Source of the DNA: Caldifarciminota bacterium
GTDB taxonomy: Bacteria; Hydrothermota; Tepidihabitantia; SM23-42
Assembly: GCA_016936155.1 (NCBI GenBank)
Contig: JAFGPO010000132.1
Coordinates: 1-44,486, forward strand
DNA length: 44,486 bases
Direction of reading: 5' to 3'
This document shows, piece by piece, positions 16,355 through 25,645 of this stretch. The translations under genes and the position numbers were made by a program. The notes under the pieces are model-generated. The model was not told the DNA's origin. It searched no databases and saw nothing but the letters and a program-made list of their open reading frames with translations. Each line of letters begins with the position of its first letter. Position 1 is the first letter of the stretch.

Positions 16355-18904
16355 ATGATAAACCTAATACTCAGTTTATACATGATCAGTGGAATTGCCG
16401 GCAAAATCCAGGGCACGGTCTATGATGCCCATACGAATGATCCGATACCGTATGCTGACGTGGTCATTGCGAACACGGAAATGGGAGCCGCGACGGATGC
16501 TGATGGTCGTTTCTACATCCTTAACGTACCTCCCGGGTCATATACAGTAGAGTTTTCTTATATCGGATATCAGACAAAACGCATCACTGATGTTGTAGTC
16601 GAGATCGACCGAACCACCCGGCTCGAGGTTGAGATCCTCCAGACAACGATCGAGATAGCGCCGATCACAGTTACGAGTGAAATGCCGTCTGTTCAGAAAG
16701 ACTACGTAGCCACGACCTATATCGTGAGAAGAGGTGAGCTTCCGCACCTGCCCATTGATTATACGACCAAACTCGTTGCTTTCCAGGCAGCAGTTGCCCA
16801 TACAGACACTGGACTCCACGTGCGCGGCGGACGGGCAACTGAGGTCCTCTATATGATCGACAATGTCTCGATCGTTGACCCTCAAACCGGTGACCTGGCG
16901 ATCAATCTATCCAGGGGCGTGATCGATGAAGTGATATTTTTGCCGGGGGGATTTGATGCGGAGTACGGACGCGCCATGTCCGGCGTGATCAACCTGATCA
17001 GCTCATTCCCTAAGAACAATATCTCATCACGCCTCTATGGCAAAACCGAGACGATCATGCCTTTCTACCAGGATTTCGGGTACCAGAATTACCAGGCATC
17101 CCTGCATCTTCCGGTTTCGGAAAGATTCAAGGGGCTGGTATCGCTCGATCTCATGCATACTGATGATTGGGATCCAAAACTGTACATCTTGCCCCACAAA
17201 ACAAGGGATGATTACTCGGTCTACGGCAAGTGGTTCTATGCCCTGTCCAATAAATTCAGGATCAACGCGAGCGCAGCCCAATCACGCACCCAGTTCGACC
17301 GCTATGAAACCCTCTGGATGTTCCACCTCGACCATTACCGGTCGGACTTGCGGACCGGCAACATGCAGGTCATAAACCTTTCCTATCTGCCCGCTCCCAA
17401 GTACTTTTTTTCTCTGACCACGAGCCGTCTTTCCACGCAGCGGACCTTTGGACCCCGGACACTGGAAACGGACGATGGTGTATTCAACGACTTCACGTTC
17501 GAGCCGTATCAAACTCTCGTCTGGCCGCGCGGCGGTACGGACAATCCGTTCGGCGCCGAATACTGGCGCATCGTTTGTTCAGGGGACTATCCCGAGTACC
17601 AGTTGAAGAGCTCGGATGTGATCAAAACGAATCTGGCGAGTACGATGCAGGTGCACCGATATCATGAATTGAAGACCGGGTTCGAATACGTATACCAGTA
17701 TTTTGAAAACTTCACGTACTTTATCAGCGACACCGCGAACCAGCTTGTCGATGAATACCAGTATCGCCCAACAGAATATTCGCTGTATGTACAGGATAAT
17801 ATTGATTTCCGGGGACTTTATGCGAAGATCGGGTGCCGTTATGATTACTTTGACTATGATATCTTCGGTGAAGCTCCGAAAATAATCATCTCGCCGCGTT
17901 TCGGTTTTTCCTTCATGGTTACGGACCAATTCCTGTTCCGGGCGAACATCGGCAGATATGCACAGCCGCCGCTCTATGATTATCTCTACAGTTACTATAA
18001 CCTCATTCCATTACCATCGCACATTGATAACGTCCCCCCGATCGGTAACCCGAACCTTGAGCCTGAAAAAACCACGAGTCTGGAGATCGGTCTCCAGGGC
18101 GAGATTGCCAAGAACGTGAATGCTACTGTGAATATCTTTCGTAAAGATGTTTCGGACCTGGTCGGTACAAAATACGATACGACCGGCGCGCAGACATACA
18201 TTTCATATTTCAATGTGGAATACGCGAATATCCAGGGGATAGAGGCGATCCTGGAATTCCAGTATTCTATCATCCACGGAAAAATATCTTACACGCTTTC
18301 CAAAACAAGGGGAACGAGCTCCTATGCACTCGAAGCTTGGGAGCGGCGCTACTATGATCCAGGCCTCACGCCTCCGGCCGAGGAGTTCGATCTTGATTTC
18401 GATCAACCGCACCGGCTCTTCATACAGGGTCTCGTTACCCTGCCCTTTGCAACCAATGTCTATTTGTTCGGGTACCTGGGCAACGGCTTCCCCTATACCC
18501 CGCCCGGCCCTGAGGGCAAGTATGATGAGCGTAATATCGAAAGGCTCCCCATGCAGAAACAACTCGATTGCGTTGTTTCTAAACTCTTCAGGATCGGTGA
18601 TTTCACATTCAGTGCTGATTTCGAGGTTGTCAATGTCCTGGGGGTGCGTTATTTTGTGAACCCACACTTTCCAGTTGTCCCCATTGAATCGATCAAAAAA
18701 GAGGATTTCGATCATAATCCGCCATTCATTGATGTTCATAATCAGTATTACTCAGCCGGAGCCGACCTTAACCATGATGGTATGATCGTTCCATCAGAAG
18801 AATATTTGAGTTTTATAGGCTTGATCGAAGCAACCGATGACTGGGTGAATGCCTATACCGCGCCACGACGGGCACGTCTGGGCGTTCAACTCAAGTTCAA
18901 TTAA
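16355..18904 (+). CDS. TonB-dependent outer-membrane receptor
   Basis: An 849-residue outer-membrane transporter. Signal peptide (1-16), carboxypeptidase-regulatory-like beta-sandwich (about 18-95, KIQGTVYDAHTNDPIPYADV), plug domain (about 105-220, with LHVRGGRATEVLYMIDNVS and DAEYGRAMSGVINLIS), then a barrel rich in alternating aromatic strands. Near the C-terminus residues 804-815 (DLNHDGMIVPSE) form a perfect EF-hand calcium loop, unusual for a receptor. SusC-type receptors share the regulatory domain, but the length is shorter than SusC. It heads a three-gene unit with two exported proteins. The ligand is not apparent. Confidence 0.9.
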   Translation: MINLILSLYMISGIAGKIQGTVYDAHTNDPIPYADVVIANTEMGAATDADGRFYILNVPPGSYTVEFSYIGYQTKRITDVVVEIDRTTRLEVEILQTTIEIAPITVTSEMPSVQKDYVATTYIVRRGELPHLPIDYTTKLVAFQAAVAHTDTGLHVRGGRATEVLYMIDNVSIVDPQTGDLAINLSRGVIDEVIFLPGGFDAEYGRAMSGVINLISSFPKNNISSRLYGKTETIMPFYQDFGYQNYQASLHLPVSERFKGLVSLDLMHTDDWDPKLYILPHKTRDDYSVYGKWFYALSNKFRINASAAQSRTQFDRYETLWMFHLDHYRSDLRTGNMQVINLSYLPAPKYFFSLTTSRLSTQRTFGPRTLETDDGVFNDFTFEPYQTLVWPRGGTDNPFGAEYWRIVCSGDYPEYQLKSSDVIKTNLASTMQVHRYHELKTGFEYVYQYFENFTYFISDTANQLVDEYQYRPTEYSLYVQDNIDFRGLYAKIGCRYDYFDYDIFGEAPKIIISPRFGFSFMVTDQFLFRANIGRYAQPPLYDYLYSYYNLIPLPSHIDNVPPIGNPNLEPEKTTSLEIGLQGEIAKNVNATVNIFRKDVSDLVGTKYDTTGAQTYISYFNVEYANIQGIEAILEFQYSIIHGKISYTLSKTRGTSSYALEAWERRYYDPGLTPPAEEFDLDFDQPHRLFIQGLVTLPFATNVYLFGYLGNGFPYTPPGPEGKYDERNIERLPMQKQLDCVVSKLFRIGDFTFSADFEVVNVLGVRYFVNPHFPVVPIESIKKEDFDHNPPFIDVHNQYYSAGADLNHDGMIVPSEEYLSFIGLIEATDDWVNAYTAPRRARLGVQLKFN

Positions 18905-18914
18905 AGGAGCAGTC

Positions 18915-19370
18915 ATGAAACAACGTATGTTTATCGTTAAATTATGCCTTTTGTTCGTCATCTTCTTTATGGTCAAAACATATCAGGGCTGCCAGGATCC
19001 TCACGATTTTGAACCCCCTCCAGACACGATGGTTTCGCCCCCGAACATGGTACCTGAGCTTGTCTCGCCGCCCAATGATACCGGGATCATGTACCAACAG
19101 GATGGGCATGGAGCCGATACGATCTGGGTTCTGTATATATGGGATATCATCCCGCAGGCACAGTACTATGATCTCGAAATATGTCATGGCGATACGAGTT
19201 TTAATAATGTAGATGCCTATCGGTGTGCTGCCAACTCCCAGACCGTTGTTATGCCGGAGCACGGCACAGGCTCGTTCTACTGGCGGGTACGCGCAGGCAG
19301 CGATTACTGGACATGGTACACGGACTGGTCCGACGTATGGCGAATACGTCTCGCATATCCGCCGTTCTGA
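18915..19370 (+). CDS. Exported Fn3-like protein
   Basis: A 151-residue protein with an N-terminal hydrophobic segment ending in YQGC (Cys near residue 18), a poor but possible lipobox. The rest is one fibronectin-III-like sandwich: WDIIPQAQYYDLEI and the characteristic FYWRVRAGS...TDWSDVWRI ending. ATG 18915 is chosen for the AAAGGAG SD and the signal sequence. It starts 10 nt after the TonB receptor and is probably its surface or periplasmic partner; function unknown. Confidence 0.78.
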   Translation: MKQRMFIVKLCLLFVIFFMVKTYQGCQDPHDFEPPPDTMVSPPNMVPELVSPPNDTGIMYQQDGHGADTIWVLYIWDIIPQAQYYDLEICHGDTSFNNVDAYRCAANSQTVVMPEHGTGSFYWRVRAGSDYWTWYTDWSDVWRIRLAYPPF

Positions 19371-19404
19371 TCCTGATGATGATCCAGGCACAAGGAGTAA
19401 TCAC

Positions 19405-20781
19405 ATGAAAAAAATTCTTTTTTATGTATGTATGATCATTTTATATTTGCACTGCGGTGGTTCGGGTGCACCAGAGGTTACGATCGTAACGCCAATCGAC
19501 GGCGAAGAGATCAGGGGGCGTGTTGAAATTCTCGTTGAGGTGAGCTCTGAGATCGCGATCGACCACGTGGAATTCTTCATTAATGATTCACTCTATTTCA
19601 CCGGGCTTGCCGTACCGTACATGTATCCATGGCGAACGAGTGAACTCCCTCACCTATCATCGCATACGATATGTGCTTTGGCATTCGACAGCGAGGGTAA
19701 CGAAGGATCTTCTGACACGATTACGGTAACCGTCAATATCCTCGGCACGAACAAGTGGCGGTACGATACCGAGGGATCGATCCAGGCATCACCAGCGCTT
19801 GGTGCGGACGGAACCGTGTACGTCGGCGACCTGTCCGGGTATCTGTATGCCCTTACCCCTGAGGGATCCTTGAAATGGCGTTATGCAACCGGTGCCGCGA
19901 TCGAATCATCACCAGCGATAGGAAGTGATGGTACGATCTACTTCGGTTCGAATGACAATACATTGTACGCCCTGAATCCGGACAGCACCGTGCGCTGGAC
20001 ATATCCGCTGGGTGATGAGGTCGAATCCTCACCCGCGCTTGGGTCGAATGGCTGGATATACTTCGGTGCGGATGACAACACGATATATGCACTTGATCAG
20101 AATGGTGCCTACCAATGGTCATATACAGTCTCGGCCTACGTTGAATCATCACCCGCGATCGCGACAGATGGCACAGTCTATTTTGGTTCCTGGGATACGT
20201 ACATTTATGCACTGGATCCTGCTGGCGGATTTAAATGGCAGTATAAGACCAATGGCTATGTTACCTCGTCACCTGCGATCGCGGCAGATGGCACGATCTA
20301 TATCGGTTCCCAGGATGGGTGTATGTACGCCTTGAACCCTGACGGAACACTGAAATGGCGTTACCAGACTGGAAACGCGGTCAATGCCTCACCGGTCATT
20401 GACCGCGACGGGACGATCTATATTGGATCATGGGATCACTATGTCTATGCCCTGACGCCGAGTGGTTCACTGAAGTGGCGCTATTTGACCGACGGTATCG
20501 TTGCCTCTTCGGCCGCGATCAGCAGTGGAGGAACAATCTATATTGGATCACAGGATTACTATCTCTATGGATTGACAGAAAACGGCACCGTGGATTGGAG
20601 TTTAAAAACCTGGGGCCCGCTGACCTCCTCGCCGGTCATTGCTGATGATGGTACTATATATATCGGCTGCATGCGGACGTGGACATCAACGCTCTATGCG
20701 ATCCAGGGTGGAACACCTCTCGCCGCGACACCATGGCCCATGTTCCATCACGATATACGGCATACTGGTTCAGTACAATGA
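19405..20781 (+). CDS. PQQ-type beta-propeller protein, probable lipoprotein
   Basis: A 458-residue exported protein. The signal sequence ends in YLHCGG (Cys17), a possible lipobox. An Ig-like domain (about 20-110, VTIVTPIDGEEIRGRVEI) is followed by eight roughly 40-residue repeats of the pattern KWRY-x-SSPAI-x-DGTIY(I/F)GS-x-YAL, giving an eight-bladed PQQ/quinoprotein-type propeller. The end, WPMFHHDIRHTG, is typical of secreted members of this class. The PQQ-binding catalytic residues of alcohol dehydrogenases are not evident, so it is likely a binding or structural propeller. ATG 19405 has an AAGGAG SD. Third gene of the TonB receptor unit. Confidence 0.9.
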   Translation: MKKILFYVCMIILYLHCGGSGAPEVTIVTPIDGEEIRGRVEILVEVSSEIAIDHVEFFINDSLYFTGLAVPYMYPWRTSELPHLSSHTICALAFDSEGNEGSSDTITVTVNILGTNKWRYDTEGSIQASPALGADGTVYVGDLSGYLYALTPEGSLKWRYATGAAIESSPAIGSDGTIYFGSNDNTLYALNPDSTVRWTYPLGDEVESSPALGSNGWIYFGADDNTIYALDQNGAYQWSYTVSAYVESSPAIATDGTVYFGSWDTYIYALDPAGGFKWQYKTNGYVTSSPAIAADGTIYIGSQDGCMYALNPDGTLKWRYQTGNAVNASPVIDRDGTIYIGSWDHYVYALTPSGSLKWRYLTDGIVASSAAISSGGTIYIGSQDYYLYGLTENGTVDWSLKTWGPLTSSPVIADDGTIYIGCMRTWTSTLYAIQGGTPLAATPWPMFHHDIRHTGSVQ

Positions 20782-20793
20782 ACTGATGATACA

Positions 20794-21420
20794 TCACCGG
20801 GCGCGCCGTTTCCAGAAATACATGATCGTAAGTGACGCAAAAAGTACGATGAGGATCAGGTACGCGATAAGGCTGTATTTTTTCAGGAATGTGGAAGCCT
20901 CATCCCATGTCGAACCGACATAAAAACCCGCGGCAACGAGAAAAACGTTCCACAGTATAACGCTCGCAAGGCTCAGAACGAAAAATTTGAATCCGGGGAG
21001 ATCCGCGATACCCGATGCGAAACACAACGGAGCGCGCATACCCGGGAGAAACCGGTTTAAAATACTGACCATATCACCACGCTGGTAGAGCCTGGCTTTG
21101 GCGCGCTCGATCATGGTGACCGGGAAGATCCGTCCAAGGAAAGTACGGGACAGGAAGCCGATCAATGCATCGCCATGATGCCGGCCGATCGAGTAGAGGA
21201 TCATCATGCCCGCGATACTGCCGGCTCCCGTGCATACGAATACGAGATACGGGCTGAAAACGCCCTGCCCGGCTAAGAACGCGAACACGAGCACGACTGC
21301 ATCTGACGGGTATGGCGGGAATAAGCTCTCAAAGCATGCATTGAATACCAGGAACGAGTACACAAGTACAGGATCACGGGCGGCAAGCCAGTCAAAAAGA
21401 GGGATGAACCAGTCAGTCAT
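20794..21420 (-). CDS. DedA family membrane protein
   Basis: A 208-residue polytopic inner-membrane protein of the DedA/SNARE-associated (VTT) family, lipid scramblase/flippase-like. Visible are the re-entrant segment NACFESLFPPYPSDAVVLV (family pattern E..FPP.P.) and the second motif NRFLPGMRAPLCFASGI, which carries the conserved R and P residues. Four to five hydrophobic segments. Start ATG 21420 lies 10 nt after the aspartokinase stop. Convergent with the propeller gene, whose stop is only 12 nt away. Confidence 0.9.
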   Translation of the reverse strand: MTDWFIPLFDWLAARDPVLVYSFLVFNACFESLFPPYPSDAVVLVFAFLAGQGVFSPYLVFVCTGAGSIAGMMILYSIGRHHGDALIGFLSRTFLGRIFPVTMIERAKARLYQRGDMVSILNRFLPGMRAPLCFASGIADLPGFKFFVLSLASVILWNVFLVAAGFYVGSTWDEASTFLKKYSLIAYLILIVLFASLTIMYFWKRRAR

Positions 21421-21430
21421 GCATCACGGA

Positions 21431-22687
21431 TTATGGTGAACTTTTTGGTGATTTGAATACCTGTTGCAAGATCGCAAAGGTCTGCTCGATATCTTGATGT
21501 TCGACAAAAACCATCACATCGGTATGTGCGGTCAGCACTTCCCAGATATTTATCCCCTGTTTCGCGATCGGCGTCACAATCTTTTTGATTATACCGGGTT
21601 CGTTGATGAACTTAAGGCTTCGCACCAGGATCTTGCCGATGCCCTTTTTGAGATTGAGCAGTTTCAACCGCTGCTCACGCTTGACAAGGGGTGAAAGCAC
21701 GGTGTACGCGATCTTGCAGTACCTCTGATCGATATACAGGGCGATTAAATTCTCGGACACCGTGATCGAGTAAATTGAAATATTTTCCGCCGCGAGCACG
21801 CTGGAGATCTTTTTGAGCAATCCGGGCGTTTCCGGGATCCGGTTGCCGATGAACGTGAGTACTGCATAGACAAGTGGTGAACGCTGCACGACGACTTTTT
21901 TCTTGAAGACGATCTCCGTCCCTGATCTTCTATGGATATTGTCATCGAGCGCGGTCACCTTGATGCGCGGCAGAGTATCCTGGTGTTTTAGCGAAACCGG
22001 ATGCAAAACCTGAGATCCTGAAGAGGCCAGCAGACCGAGTTCTTCGACATCCAATGATGAGATTTTGGTCGCCTGGCCATGCAGGCGCGGATCCAGGTCG
22101 AGCACACCTCCGGTTTCCTTGATAAGGACCAATTCCCGGGCCCGGAGAAGTTCACTGAACAAAAGCGCTGAGATATCACTCCCGCCCCGTCCTAATGTTA
22201 CGATACGGCCTGAGACGTCGCGCGCGATAAATCCGGGAAAAACGATGACCCGATGTGAAGCATACAATGGCATAATATATTTTGCGATAATGCCCGTGCT
22301 TTTCCTCATGACCTTAAAATCACGCTTCTCGTTGATCTTTTCCCGCGAAAGCACCCGCGGGATTTTTAGCGATATGAAAAGGGGCCATTCTTTCATCCAT
22401 GGCAGGATCGCGATGGACTTCGCGCCGAGTGCATTGAACGCGGCGGCGAACATCTGGGCTGACATTACTTCGCCCATGCCTGCGAATCGTTCGAATTCCC
22501 AGAAATCTGGCTTCGGACAGACGGTAAGGAACGCATCGATGAGCTCGGTCGTTTTCCCCTTCATCGCCGACACAACGACGCAGATTTTCATCTTATTTCC
22601 GCGCAGCAGGATTGCCGCGATCTTCTCGTAATCGCGTGTTTCCTGAAGGACCGAACCCCCGATCTTATAGACGTTAATGGATCTCAT
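21431..22687 (-). CDS. lysC: Aspartokinase (divergent)
   Basis: A 418-residue amino-acid kinase with C-terminal ACT domains (about residues 275-415, including TPGLLKKISSVLAAENISIYSI and EPGIIKKIVTPIAKQGINI). The kinase part has VYKIGGSVL in place of the usual KFGGTSV, GRGGSDISAL matching GRGGSDTTA, and KETGGVLDLDPR where TDVDGVYTADPR is normal. The reaction is phosphorylation of aspartate at the head of lysine/threonine/methionine synthesis. ATG 22687 overlaps the lysA 3' end by 14 nt and gives a typical start. The deviations make it a divergent member, but pairing with lysA supports the role. Confidence 0.85.
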   Translation of the reverse strand: MRSINVYKIGGSVLQETRDYEKIAAILLRGNKMKICVVVSAMKGKTTELIDAFLTVCPKPDFWEFERFAGMGEVMSAQMFAAAFNALGAKSIAILPWMKEWPLFISLKIPRVLSREKINEKRDFKVMRKSTGIIAKYIMPLYASHRVIVFPGFIARDVSGRIVTLGRGGSDISALLFSELLRARELVLIKETGGVLDLDPRLHGQATKISSLDVEELGLLASSGSQVLHPVSLKHQDTLPRIKVTALDDNIHRRSGTEIVFKKKVVVQRSPLVYAVLTFIGNRIPETPGLLKKISSVLAAENISIYSITVSENLIALYIDQRYCKIAYTVLSPLVKREQRLKLLNLKKGIGKILVRSLKFINEPGIIKKIVTPIAKQGINIWEVLTAHTDVMVFVEHQDIEQTFAILQQVFKSPKSSP

Positions 22688-23876
22688 TCCGCACAAGCGA
22701 TGCAATCGGCTCATGTTTACGAACCATAATAACACGGTCGCGCTCGATCATATATTCGGCCGGCAGGAGCCGTCCATTATAATTGGAAGCCATGGTCCTG
22801 GTATAGGCTCCGCAATTATATATTAAAAGCAGATCACCACGTTTCAGTTCGGGTAACATATACATGCCGAATTCGTCCGAATTTTCGCACAATGGTCCGG
22901 CAATGCGCGCGCGATGACGCGTACCTGCGTGCCGTGAGAGCGATTCGATATGGTGATACGCTCCATAGAGCGCCGGTCTGATGTTCTCGGTCATGCCCGC
23001 ATCGATGATATAGAGCGGGTGTCTACGCCGTGTCTTGACAGACATGACACGCGTCACGATGGCGCCTGCATTACTGACCACGCTTCGTCCCGGTTCCAGG
23101 AGGATCGCAACACCATAGCGGCGTGTCAGATCCTTGTATGCACGGGTGATCGGACGGTAATCCAGAGGTTTTTCCCGTGGATGATATGGAACCCCGAATC
23201 CGCCGCCTAAATTCACGGATCGTATCATAACCCCCTCTTTGCGGAAAAAATCGAGGACCGTGCCAATCACATGGGTATTGCGGACGAATGGTGACGGGGT
23301 CAGGATCTGCGAACCGATATGAGAATGTATACCGACCATTGTCGCATTGCGGAAGCCACGGATCATACGGGTGATCGCGGGAAGCTGGGTGATCTCGAGA
23401 CCGAATTTGCTCAACGGTGCGCCGGTAGACAGATGAGGATGAGTGTCCGGGAATATCCCCGGATTGATGCGTGCAAACAGTTCGATATGAGTATGCATGG
23501 CCCGGGCACAAGCTTCCAGCATCTCAGCCTGGTCAAGCGCTTCAAAATTGAACCTGCGCACTCTGTTCCGGACCGCATACCGGATGTCTTTCTCGCACCG
23601 CGCGATCGTATTGTAGAGGATACGGGATGGTACAAATCCTGCTTTGCGCGTTGTATACAATTCACCAGGTGATACGACTTCCGCACCCATCCCGGCGTTC
23701 TTGACCGTGCGAAGAACTGCGAGCGATGTATTCGCCTTCACGGCAAAATACATGTTCGCATGGCACGCTGCAAAGTGTTTTTTCAACCGCTGTATGTTTT
23801 CCTGTATCGATTGCCGGTCGTACAGGTAACATGGTGTATCGATCTTCGCAATGTTCCCCAATATTATTTTACGCAT
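22674..23876 (-). CDS. lysA: Diaminopimelate decarboxylase
   Basis: A 400-residue fold-type III PLP enzyme producing lysine from meso-diaminopimelate. Lys47 in YFAVKAN binds PLP. Further motifs: HSHIGSQI, LGGGFGVPYH, EPGRSVV, the substrate motif GPLCENSDEF (usual GPxCExxD) and CGAYTRTMASNYNG. A promoter lies 8 nt upstream of the ATG and no SD is visible, so the mRNA is predicted leaderless or almost so. Followed by aspartokinase with overlapping ends. Confidence 0.94.
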   Translation of the reverse strand: MRKIILGNIAKIDTPCYLYDRQSIQENIQRLKKHFAACHANMYFAVKANTSLAVLRTVKNAGMGAEVVSPGELYTTRKAGFVPSRILYNTIARCEKDIRYAVRNRVRRFNFEALDQAEMLEACARAMHTHIELFARINPGIFPDTHPHLSTGAPLSKFGLEITQLPAITRMIRGFRNATMVGIHSHIGSQILTPSPFVRNTHVIGTVLDFFRKEGVMIRSVNLGGGFGVPYHPREKPLDYRPITRAYKDLTRRYGVAILLEPGRSVVSNAGAIVTRVMSVKTRRRHPLYIIDAGMTENIRPALYGAYHHIESLSRHAGTRHRARIAGPLCENSDEFGMYMLPELKRGDLLLIYNCGAYTRTMASNYNGRLLPAEYMIERDRVIMVRKHEPIASLVRNEIH

Positions 23877-23884
23877 AGCGTGTG

Positions 23885-23912
23885 AGTATAGTCAAAATGC
23901 TGAAGGTGTCAA
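23885..23912 (-). promoter_or_regulatory. Promoter of lysA, predicted leaderless
   Basis: On the minus strand TTGACA (23912-23907), 16-nt spacer, TATACT (23890-23885), then 8 nt to the lysA ATG (23876). The -35 box overlaps the last codons of the upstream HhH/barrel gene. There is no SD between the -10 box and the ATG. Confidence 0.8.
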
Positions 23913-25645
23913 GGCAATGTCCAGTCGATCTGACAACCCAGTTCGTGTTCGATCACGTTCTCCTTCCATACCATCGTATACTTCGTGCTGAACCCGAACA
24001 ACCTGCTCACTTTGAACGTGCCGTAGATGAATGCATAACTGCCTTTCCCGTAAACCATGCGGTTATTCACAACTCCCGGCAGATCGATCTCGTAGATATA
24101 CATGCGCGCATCGTACGATTCCGTAGAGAACATACCGTACCGCATGCGCATTGTGATCCCTTTATAGCGGCTGCCGAGTTCGAGACACACATACAGCCCT
24201 TGATCAATCATGCTGTCAATGAATACATACCGCTCCTCCAGCCGGATATCAGCCCATAGTCCCTTACTTGCCTGCAGGCGCAAAAAGATCCGGGATCCAG
24301 CAAGGTCGAGTGCGCTTTCCTGATATTGCCAGCGCATTTGTAGTTTCAATTGAATAAATCGTATCTTTTTTTCTGCGGTCATGCGCACGCTGTAAAGTAC
24401 GGTATCTTTACCTGCATCGCTGTCCATATCGATTTCTGCCGTGAGCAACGCGATCTTCGAGCGATTCTTCAATACAAGGATCCCGCCACGTGAACCGCTT
24501 TCTGCTTCAACGCCCTTGGGCGAATAGTACCCGATCGGAAAATAGCGCGCTATCAAAGCAACGTCGAGGTAAGGGAGTGCACCACCGATCCCGCATAGGC
24601 CGCCATATTTATCTTTCGCCCCGCGCGCAACTTCTGCAACGAGACCTGACGAACTGCCGGTGTACGCAACCTGCAAACCTGACATGAAAAATGTGCTGCC
24701 ATAAAAGCGGGAGAACGAATCAACGCACGCAAACGACGGGTCATACCGACACCAATAGGTCCGCTGTGCGATCCGCAGCGGACCGGAAGCATACCCGAGC
24801 GCGTACCCGGCGCATTCCTCATTGATACGATCCTTGTGATCCAGCGATGTGGAATCGACATGATCACCGCAAGCATCAAAGGAACGCGCGAAACCCAGAG
24901 TATCGATCCTTCCATCCAATCGTTGATTCGAATAAAATAACGTAAATTTCAGCAGAAGCGAGTCAGTCACTGCCGCACCGAAAAAACCGCTGTTCTCATT
25001 GACCGAGGTATACGGGATGATCCCCCGCTCACGCAGGATATAGTGGAAATCTGTGGTCGAATAGAACGAACCGATCGGTGACAACATGACCCCGGTCCCC
25101 AGGTCCAGGTTGTACTTTCCGAGGGCAAAGGTACATGCGTCATATTGCGCTACAAGTCCGGCCGCCCAGTAATCAAGATAGTGCTTTTCGTATTCGTCCT
25201 TTTCTCCAACACCATAGAACGTGTACGGAGCAACCCGGCACAGAGTGCGGCCGAACACCTCTTCACGATATCGTGACCACGGCAACATTGTGGTCGCACG
25301 CAGGCGCACGGCGGTTTGTTCATGGAAAACTCGTTTCTCCGTGAAAGTAATATAGGGAAGGATACGGTCGATCATCAGCACATCAAATCCTGGAATACGC
25401 TCAAGATCATCGCGGTTGCGGAATACGCCACCATGAGTACGCTCTTCGATGATCCGTTGACACTCAAGGAACGACAAAAACGGTATCATCTGGAGCATCT
25501 CACGCGAGGCGGAGTTGATCGGTATCGGCGCGCTCTTTAATTGTTCAATGTCACGGGCGATGATTTCGATGTCGCGTACCCCATCATACTCGAAGAGATG
25601 TGCTTCATCAATGATCGAACACAGAACGATGACTATGAGCATCAT
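23909..25645 (-). CDS. Helix-hairpin-helix / outer-membrane beta-barrel protein
   Basis: A 578-residue exported protein. After a short signal sequence (1-15), residues 40-101 form two ComEA-like helix-hairpin-helix motifs (PINSASREMLQMIPFL, GGVFRNRDDLERIPGF). The remaining about 470 residues are alternating-pattern beta strands typical of an outer-membrane barrel, without cysteine motifs or an enzyme signature. ComEA HhH domains bind double-stranded DNA in the periplasm during uptake. A fusion to a barrel suggests a DNA-linked outer-membrane function, but this is inference. Its ATG overlaps the preceding stop (ATGATG/TGA). Confidence 0.8.
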   Translation of the reverse strand: MMLIVIVLCSIIDEAHLFEYDGVRDIEIIARDIEQLKSAPIPINSASREMLQMIPFLSFLECQRIIEERTHGGVFRNRDDLERIPGFDVLMIDRILPYITFTEKRVFHEQTAVRLRATTMLPWSRYREEVFGRTLCRVAPYTFYGVGEKDEYEKHYLDYWAAGLVAQYDACTFALGKYNLDLGTGVMLSPIGSFYSTTDFHYILRERGIIPYTSVNENSGFFGAAVTDSLLLKFTLFYSNQRLDGRIDTLGFARSFDACGDHVDSTSLDHKDRINEECAGYALGYASGPLRIAQRTYWCRYDPSFACVDSFSRFYGSTFFMSGLQVAYTGSSSGLVAEVARGAKDKYGGLCGIGGALPYLDVALIARYFPIGYYSPKGVEAESGSRGGILVLKNRSKIALLTAEIDMDSDAGKDTVLYSVRMTAEKKIRFIQLKLQMRWQYQESALDLAGSRIFLRLQASKGLWADIRLEERYVFIDSMIDQGLYVCLELGSRYKGITMRMRYGMFSTESYDARMYIYEIDLPGVVNNRMVYGKGSYAFIYGTFKVSRLFGFSTKYTMVWKENVIEHELGCQIDWTLP

